From the NCBI RefSeq assembly GCF_023238445.1, contig NZ_CP096658.1, positions 2,914,001 to 2,978,000 on the forward strand: a stretch of DNA of 64,000 bases. The letters run 5' to 3'. The translations under genes and the position numbers were made by a program. Shown piece by piece: positions 59,489 through 64,000 of this stretch. Positions within the stretch are counted from its first letter, which is position 1. Each line of letters opens with the position of its first letter. Below the pieces are notes generated by a model. It saw only the letters and a program-made list of their open reading frames with translations, searched no databases and was not told where the DNA came from. This stretch comes from Halorussus gelatinilyticus (GTDB lineage: Archaea > Halobacteriota > Halobacteria > Halobacteriales > Haladaptataceae).

Positions 59489-62026
59489 ATGGAAACGCGC
59501 ACGGTCGAGCAGGTCAAAAGTTGGAACACTCGTTCTTTCGCGGACGGGTACGCTGGCCTGCGCGAACTCTCGGACGGGGAGTTCTCGGGGGCAGTCAGGG
59601 CCGGTGGCGCGTGGCTGTTCATGCTCAACGGGCGGATAATCGGCGTCTACGAGGGGAGTCTCGACGACTTCGAGGACGCCGACGGCACCGCCTACGCCGC
59701 GCCCCACCCGTCGCTCCCGCTCCTGTTCAGCATGCAGGAGCGGGGCGGCGAAACCCAAGCAAAGTACTACACGAACAAAACGCCGCTATCGGAGGTCGAT
59801 TCCACGCTCACGAGCGGCAACTTCACGGGCTACATCGAGCTGAGCGAGAACGTCCTCAGCGGCGACTACTACGTGGCTTACTACGGCGGGCGCTCGATGA
59901 GCGTCGCGTTCGTCGGCGCGAGCGAACAGGTCGTGACCGGCGAGGACGCCTTCGAGCGCGCCAACGACGAGGTGGGTATCTACGAAGTCCGGGACGTGAG
60001 CATCGATGTCACGGACGTTCCGGAACCGGAAGAGCCGGGGCCCGAGGAGCCGGAACCCGAGGAACCGGGAGCCGCCGGCGGCGCGAGTGGCGGGAACGAC
60101 GCGAGCGATGCCGGCGCGTCCGGTGTTGGCGCAGGCGCGAGCAGCAGCGATTCGTCCGCAGGCGCGGGCGGCACTACGTCGAACGATGTGCCGAACGGTG
60201 CGGCGAACGACGCGAGCCCCGACGACGCCGCAGGTGGAGCGGGTGGGACGACGAGCGGACGGGCCGCCGAAACGCAGTCCGCGGCGAGCCACGTCGAAGC
60301 CGCCGAGCCGAGCGCCGAGACCGACCAGTCTCGGACCGCCGGCGCGGACCCCGATAGCGAACCGGCACGGAGCGACGTCGAAACCGAGACGACCGACCGC
60401 GCGACCCGAGCGACCGACGCCAGCGTGCGGGCCACCGAGACGGACGCGGGCACCCAGACGGAGGCCGACGCGAGTGCGCACACGGACGCGAACACGCCGT
60501 CCGACGCGGGCGAGCGCGAGGGGGCGAACGGGCCGGCGACTGCGGACGGCCGCCCGAACGCGAGTAGGTCGCCGAGCGCAAGCACGCCCGGAGAAGACTC
60601 CTCCCGAGTAGCGTCGGACGCGAGCACCGAATCGACGGCCGAGTCCGCCGACGAGAGCGACGAGGATGCGAGCGGTTCGTTCGCCGACGAGGAGGAATGG
60701 CGCGAGACGACGACGATCCCGTCGCTCGACCCCGACCGGAGCGAGGGTCCCGACGGCGCGGCCGGCGAATCGGCCGCGGGCGCGTCCGGCGAGGCGAGTT
60801 CGAGGGCAGACCGACCGAGCGCGAAGTCGGCCCCGGAGTCCCGGAGCGACGACCGGGCGACCACCGACCGAGCGTCGCGCGGTCGGTCTACCGAACGGTC
60901 TCGGTCGGGCGCGGCCGAGTCCGAGCAGTCCCGGTCGGGCGCGGCCGGGCAGTCGGCGAACGCGTCCGAGACCGGCGGTGCGTCGAGCGGGACGACTAGT
61001 GGCAATGGCGCGACCGGGACGGGTGGGACGGCCGGAACCGGTGGAACGAGCGGGCCGAGCGCCACGGGAGGCTCCCAAGCGTCCGGGTCCGGCGACGTCG
61101 GCGAGCGAGCCAAAGAACGCATCCAGAAGCTCCGGTCACAGCTCAAGCAGCGCAAACAGCAGGTCGAGCAGTTGAAGAGCCGACTCTCTGACGTGGAGTC
61201 CGAGCGCAACGAGTACAAGCGCGAGCGCGACGCGCTCCGCCAAGAGGTCGAGCGACTCGAAGCCAAACTCGAGAGCGCCGGGTCGGGCGCGAGCGGGAGC
61301 GCGAAGCGACAACTCGACCGCGCGCAGGCGTTCGACGGGACCAACCTCTTCGTGCGCTACGAGTCGAAGGGGAAGGCGACGCTGGACGAGGCGGCGGAGG
61401 GGAAGGTCGAAGCGAGCGACGTGAACGCGAACCTCCGACTCGAACACCACACCCAGTTCGAGGCCGAGGACGTGGAGGTGGCGGGCGAGTCCTTCGAGTC
61501 GTTCCTCACCGACTCCTTCGAGTACCGGTTCGTCTCGTGGATAATCGAGGAACTGCTCTACGAGGTTCGAGACACCGGCCACCGCACCAGTCTGAAGGAC
61601 CTCTACGAGTCGATTCCGAAGATAGACCGCGTGGACCTCCACGGGTCGGTGAGCGCGGGGAGCGGCGACGACGACACCCGACAGGAGTCGTTCGACATCA
61701 TCATGCGCGACCGGATGGGCAACCCGCTCGTGGTCGCGGACCTCAACGACTCGCGGGACCCCACGACCGGCGAGATGATGGGGTCGCTCGTGGATGCCGC
61801 CTCGGGCGTCGCGGGGACCCACGACGAGCTATCGGGGGCGTTCCAAGTCACCGAGAGCTTCTTCGAACCCGAGGCACTGGAGACTACGGAGTCGGCTACC
61901 TCCGGCGGGTTCCTGAGCCGGGAAAAGAGAGAGAGCTTCGTGAAACTCTCCCGAAAGCGGGGATACCACCTCTGTCTCGTGGAGTCACGGAGCGGTGGCT
62001 TCCACCTGAACGTGCCGGAACTCTAG
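59489..62026 (+). CDS. Large multi-part protein: conserved ends, Ser/Ala/Glu-rich middle, coiled coil
   Basis: An 845-residue protein from METRTVEQVKSW. Residues 1-165 form a conserved-looking domain (ADGYAGLRELSDGEFSGAVR, YYTNKTPLSEVDSTLTSGNF). About 170-540 is Ser/Ala/Gly/Asp/Thr-rich low complexity and certainly disordered. About 545-605 is a strong coiled coil (LRSQLKQRKQQVEQLKSRLS). The last 220 residues form a second domain (LFVRYESKGKATLDEAAEGK, FRFVS-type strands, MRDRMGNPLVVADLNDSRD) that resembles a nuclease-like alpha/beta fold, but no motif can be assigned. It occurs in haloarchaea as a DUF7527-like protein of unknown role. Its end overlaps the convergent regulator by 4 bases. Confidence 0.78.
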   Translation: METRTVEQVKSWNTRSFADGYAGLRELSDGEFSGAVRAGGAWLFMLNGRIIGVYEGSLDDFEDADGTAYAAPHPSLPLLFSMQERGGETQAKYYTNKTPLSEVDSTLTSGNFTGYIELSENVLSGDYYVAYYGGRSMSVAFVGASEQVVTGEDAFERANDEVGIYEVRDVSIDVTDVPEPEEPGPEEPEPEEPGAAGGASGGNDASDAGASGVGAGASSSDSSAGAGGTTSNDVPNGAANDASPDDAAGGAGGTTSGRAAETQSAASHVEAAEPSAETDQSRTAGADPDSEPARSDVETETTDRATRATDASVRATETDAGTQTEADASAHTDANTPSDAGEREGANGPATADGRPNASRSPSASTPGEDSSRVASDASTESTAESADESDEDASGSFADEEEWRETTTIPSLDPDRSEGPDGAAGESAAGASGEASSRADRPSAKSAPESRSDDRATTDRASRGRSTERSRSGAAESEQSRSGAAGQSANASETGGASSGTTSGNGATGTGGTAGTGGTSGPSATGGSQASGSGDVGERAKERIQKLRSQLKQRKQQVEQLKSRLSDVESERNEYKRERDALRQEVERLEAKLESAGSGASGSAKRQLDRAQAFDGTNLFVRYESKGKATLDEAAEGKVEASDVNANLRLEHHTQFEAEDVEVAGESFESFLTDSFEYRFVSWIIEELLYEVRDTGHRTSLKDLYESIPKIDRVDLHGSVSAGSGDDDTRQESFDIIMRDRMGNPLVVADLNDSRDPTTGEMMGSLVDAASGVAGTHDELSGAFQVTESFFEPEALETTESATSGGFLSREKRESFVKLSRKRGYHLCLVESRSGGFHLNVPEL

Positions 62027-62328
62027 TTTTCGGCTTCCGCGGCTTCGCTGATCTTCATGTCGTCGAGCTTGCTACCGATTTCGTCGATCTTGTCGTCGAG
62101 TTCGTCGACGAACTCCTGGGTGCGCTCGGTGGTGATGGCTCCCTGACTCGACGGCTCGATGAGGTTCTCCTCTTCGAGGACGCGGAGGGAGTATCGGACC
62201 TTGTGGTGGGGGTAGCCGGTCTCGTTCGACATCTTCACGATGCCGATAGGCTCGCTCTCGATGACCATCTTCAGGACCTGCAGATGGCGCTCCAACATAT
62301 CGACTTCCTTCTCAAGTCTATCTATCAT
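62023..62328 (-). CDS. Winged-helix regulator with coiled-coil ends
   Basis: A 101-residue protein. A short N-terminal coil (MIDRLEKEVDMLERHLQVLK) leads into a winged helix (VIESEPIGIVKMSNETGYPH, then HKVRYSLRVLEEENLIEPSS) and a C-terminal coil (VDELDDKIDEIGSKLDDMK). It is a common haloarchaeal stand-alone transcription regulator type and probably dimerises through the coils. The TATA box CTTTTAAAAG lies 26-35 bases upstream. Confidence 0.87.
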   Translation of the reverse strand: MIDRLEKEVDMLERHLQVLKMVIESEPIGIVKMSNETGYPHHKVRYSLRVLEEENLIEPSSQGAITTERTQEFVDELDDKIDEIGSKLDDMKISEAAEAEN

Positions 62329-62353
62329 GGCATGTGTTAACTTGTCTTAGAGC

Positions 62354-62363
62354 CTTTTAAAAG
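62354..62363 (-). promoter_or_regulatory. TATA box for the winged-helix gene
   Basis: CTTTTAAAAG, itself palindromic, 26-35 bases before the ATG at 62328, which fits a leaderless transcript. Confidence 0.6.
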
Positions 62364-62447
62364 TTGTTGTCCGAGAAGCCGGGACGGACTCTTCGACTTG
62401 TCGCTTTGTAGTGGGAGAGGTTAACAGTTCTGGCTTCGTACCGGTGC

Positions 62448-62456
62448 GTATAAATC
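62448..62456 (+). promoter_or_regulatory. TATA-like element upstream of purA
   Basis: GTATAAATC, the best A/T box on the plus strand before purA but 134 bases from its ATG. A weaker box, GCATATTCC (62530-62538), partly inside the shared pur motif, would give a shorter leader, so the true promoter is undecided. Confidence 0.35.
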
Positions 62457-62515
62457 TCTTTATATCGGAGTAATATCCTCGATTCTGGTTCTTTTGGCGT
62501 CGGAACCGCCTAATG

Positions 62516-62533
62516 TGTGCAGGAACATGCATA
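62516..62533. promoter_or_regulatory. TGCA-N6-TGCA motif upstream of purA, shared with purL
   Basis: TGTGCAGGAACATGCATA, 57 bases before the purA ATG. It agrees with the purL site at 29398-29415 in 14 of 18 bases, the four differences being consecutive in the middle. Two self-complementary TGCA cores are one helical turn apart. Candidate operator of a purine regulon. Confidence 0.55.
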
Positions 62534-62589
62534 TTCCGGGCGAAAAGACCGTAATCGGTTTACGGAGCGGGAGAGAACCACTCCGCGTA

Positions 62590-63954
62590 ATGACCGTAAC
62601 CATCGTCGGTTCGCAACTCGGCGACGAGGGGAAAGGCGGCGTCGTGGACCTCTGGGGCGACGCCGTCGACGTGGTCGCCCGCTATCAGGGCGGGGACAAC
62701 GCGGGCCACACCGTCGTCGAGGACGGCACCGAATACAAGCTCTCGCTGGTTCCCAGCGGCGCGGTCCGCGGGAAGGTCGGCGTCCTCGGCAACGGATGCG
62801 TGGTCAACCCCGCGACGCTGTTCGAGGAGATAGACGACCTGCGCGAACGGGGTCTCGACCCCGACGTTCGGGTCGCCAAGCGCGCCCACGTCATCCTCCC
62901 GTACCACCGCGTGCTGGACGGCATCGAGGAGGAAGTCAAAAGCGAGTCCGACCAAGAGGTCGGGACGACCGGACGGGGAATCGGCCCGACGTACGAGGAC
63001 AAGATGGGCCGCCGGGGACTTCGCGTCGCCGACCTGCTGGACGCCGAGGGACTGCGCGAGAAGTTGGAGTACGTCGTCCCGCAGAAACAGCGCTTCGCCG
63101 AGGAGGTCTTCGGCGTCGAGACCGGCGACGAGTTCGACATCGGGAGCCTCTACGAGGAGTACAAGACCTACGGCGAGCGACTCGCCGACGAGGACATGCT
63201 CGTGGACGCCGGGAACTATCTCGCCGACCGCATCGACGGCGGCGACGAAGTGATGTTCGAGGGCGCGCAGGGCACCATCATCGACATCGACCACGGCAAC
63301 TACCCCTACGTCACCTCCTCGAACCCGACCGCAGGCGGGGCCGCGACCGGGACCGGTCTGAGTCCGGGCGTCGTCGGCGGCGGCGAGATAGTCGGCATCG
63401 TGAAAGCCTACCTGACACGGGTCGGGAGCGGTCCGATGCCGACCGAACTCGGCGGCGTCGAAGGCGACACGCCCGGCTACGACGAGCAGGGCGAGGGCGA
63501 AAACGAGGAACTGGCGACCTACATCCGCGAGGAGGGCGGCGAGTACGGCACCGTCACGGGTCGCCCGCGCCGGGTCGGGTGGCTCGACGTGCCGATGCTC
63601 CGCCACTCCGCGCGCGCCAACGGCTTCACCGGACTCGCGGTCAACCACGTGGACGTGCTGGCGGGACTGGACGAAGTGAAAGTCGGACACAGCTACCACC
63701 TCGACGGCGAGGAAGTGTTCACGATGCCTGCGACCACCGAGCGGTGGAGCCACTGTGAACCCAACTTCCGGACGTTCGAGGGCTGGGAGGACGTAGACTG
63801 GCAGGCGGTCGCCGACGAGGGCTACGACGCGATTCCCGAGAACGCCCGTGCGTACCTCGACTACCTCGCCGACGAACTCGACGCCGACGTGTACGCGGTC
63901 GGCGTCGGACCGGGCCGCGAGGAGACCGTCGTGGTCGAGAATCCGTTAGAATAA
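62590..63954 (+). CDS. purA: Adenylosuccinate synthetase (PurA)
   Basis: A 454-residue enzyme that makes adenylosuccinate from IMP, aspartate and GTP, the first committed step to AMP. The GTP-binding loop GSQLGDEGKGGVVDLWGD, GGDNAGHTVV, GTTGRGIGPTYEDKMGRRGL and VMFEGAQGTIIDIDHG are diagnostic. It is slightly longer than bacterial PurA because of acidic halophilic insertions (YDEQGEGENEELA). The frame is open further upstream (62494), but MTVTIVGSQLGDEG is the family start. The pur motif lies upstream. The tail 63955-64000 has nothing recognisable. Confidence 0.98.
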   Translation: MTVTIVGSQLGDEGKGGVVDLWGDAVDVVARYQGGDNAGHTVVEDGTEYKLSLVPSGAVRGKVGVLGNGCVVNPATLFEEIDDLRERGLDPDVRVAKRAHVILPYHRVLDGIEEEVKSESDQEVGTTGRGIGPTYEDKMGRRGLRVADLLDAEGLREKLEYVVPQKQRFAEEVFGVETGDEFDIGSLYEEYKTYGERLADEDMLVDAGNYLADRIDGGDEVMFEGAQGTIIDIDHGNYPYVTSSNPTAGGAATGTGLSPGVVGGGEIVGIVKAYLTRVGSGPMPTELGGVEGDTPGYDEQGEGENEELATYIREEGGEYGTVTGRPRRVGWLDVPMLRHSARANGFTGLAVNHVDVLAGLDEVKVGHSYHLDGEEVFTMPATTERWSHCEPNFRTFEGWEDVDWQAVADEGYDAIPENARAYLDYLADELDADVYAVGVGPGREETVVVENPLE

Positions 63955-64000
63955 CGCGACGAGAGCGCTTCGTTTTCTATCTCGCGCCCGCTCTACGGTT

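Overview
The window is chromosomal DNA of a halophilic archaeon (class Halobacteria). Its coding DNA is very GC-rich, its proteins are strongly acidic (Asp/Glu-rich, Lys-poor), and many genes look leaderless, with an archaeal TATA box about 25-33 bases before the start codon. It also carries archaeal-type Dph2, TFB and Rpo11, plus Bat and HalOD1 proteins typical of haloarchaea. No rRNA, tRNA or CRISPR array was seen. The genus cannot be fixed from the sequence alone.

Layout. Positions 1-3290 hold a DUF5805-like gene cut by the window edge, a tyrosine recombinase, AT-rich spacers and a two-gene Tat-secreted unit of unknown role, so this looks like the end of an integrated element. From 3297 to about 30080 lies mostly housekeeping DNA: a HisG-like protein, a histidine kinase, two large acidic surface or scaffold-like proteins, Dph2, a METTL5-type RNA methylase, a rhomboid protease, Rpo11, HisF, a GH13 glucosidase and PurL. 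Between them sit a probable halocin C8-like peptide precursor behind a lipoprotein zinc protease, a secreted glycoprotein-like pentapeptide protein, and two frameshifted genes. Positions 30080-35600 form a visibly lower-GC island with a Bat-type regulator, several single HalOD1-domain proteins, Cys-rich mini-proteins, gene debris and a decapitated Orc1/Cdc6, which suggests remnants of an integrated plasmid or similar element. From 35700 to 44832 there are a PHP esterase with an asparagine synthase-like partner, a histidine kinase pseudogene, a Nudix hydrolase, TFB, GatCA, a MOSC protein and an NRDE protein.

From 45359 to 57275 lies most of the menaquinone pathway: menE, menC and menA overlap each other, menB stands alone, and menD and menF overlap. 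The split parts are separated by a thioredoxin reductase-like protein, a second Bat-HalOD1 pair, an isochorismatase-fold hydrolase and an aminotransferase. MenG and hotdog thioesterase genes are not in the window. The last part (57433-63954) has a sulfite oxidase-like molybdoprotein, small regulators, a large coiled-coil protein and PurA.

Most interesting signals: (1) purL and purA, 33 kb apart, share an 18-base upstream motif with two TGCA cores one helical turn apart; (2) a dispersed roughly 190-base repeat whose hairpin stem sequences differ between copies but remain perfectly paired; (3) a 10-cysteine halocin C8-like C-terminus on a frame with no usable start codon; (4) two copies of a Bat-HalOD1 cassette, one with an internal in-frame deletion; (5) proteins built from five-residue repeats, one of them studded with N-glycosylation sequons.
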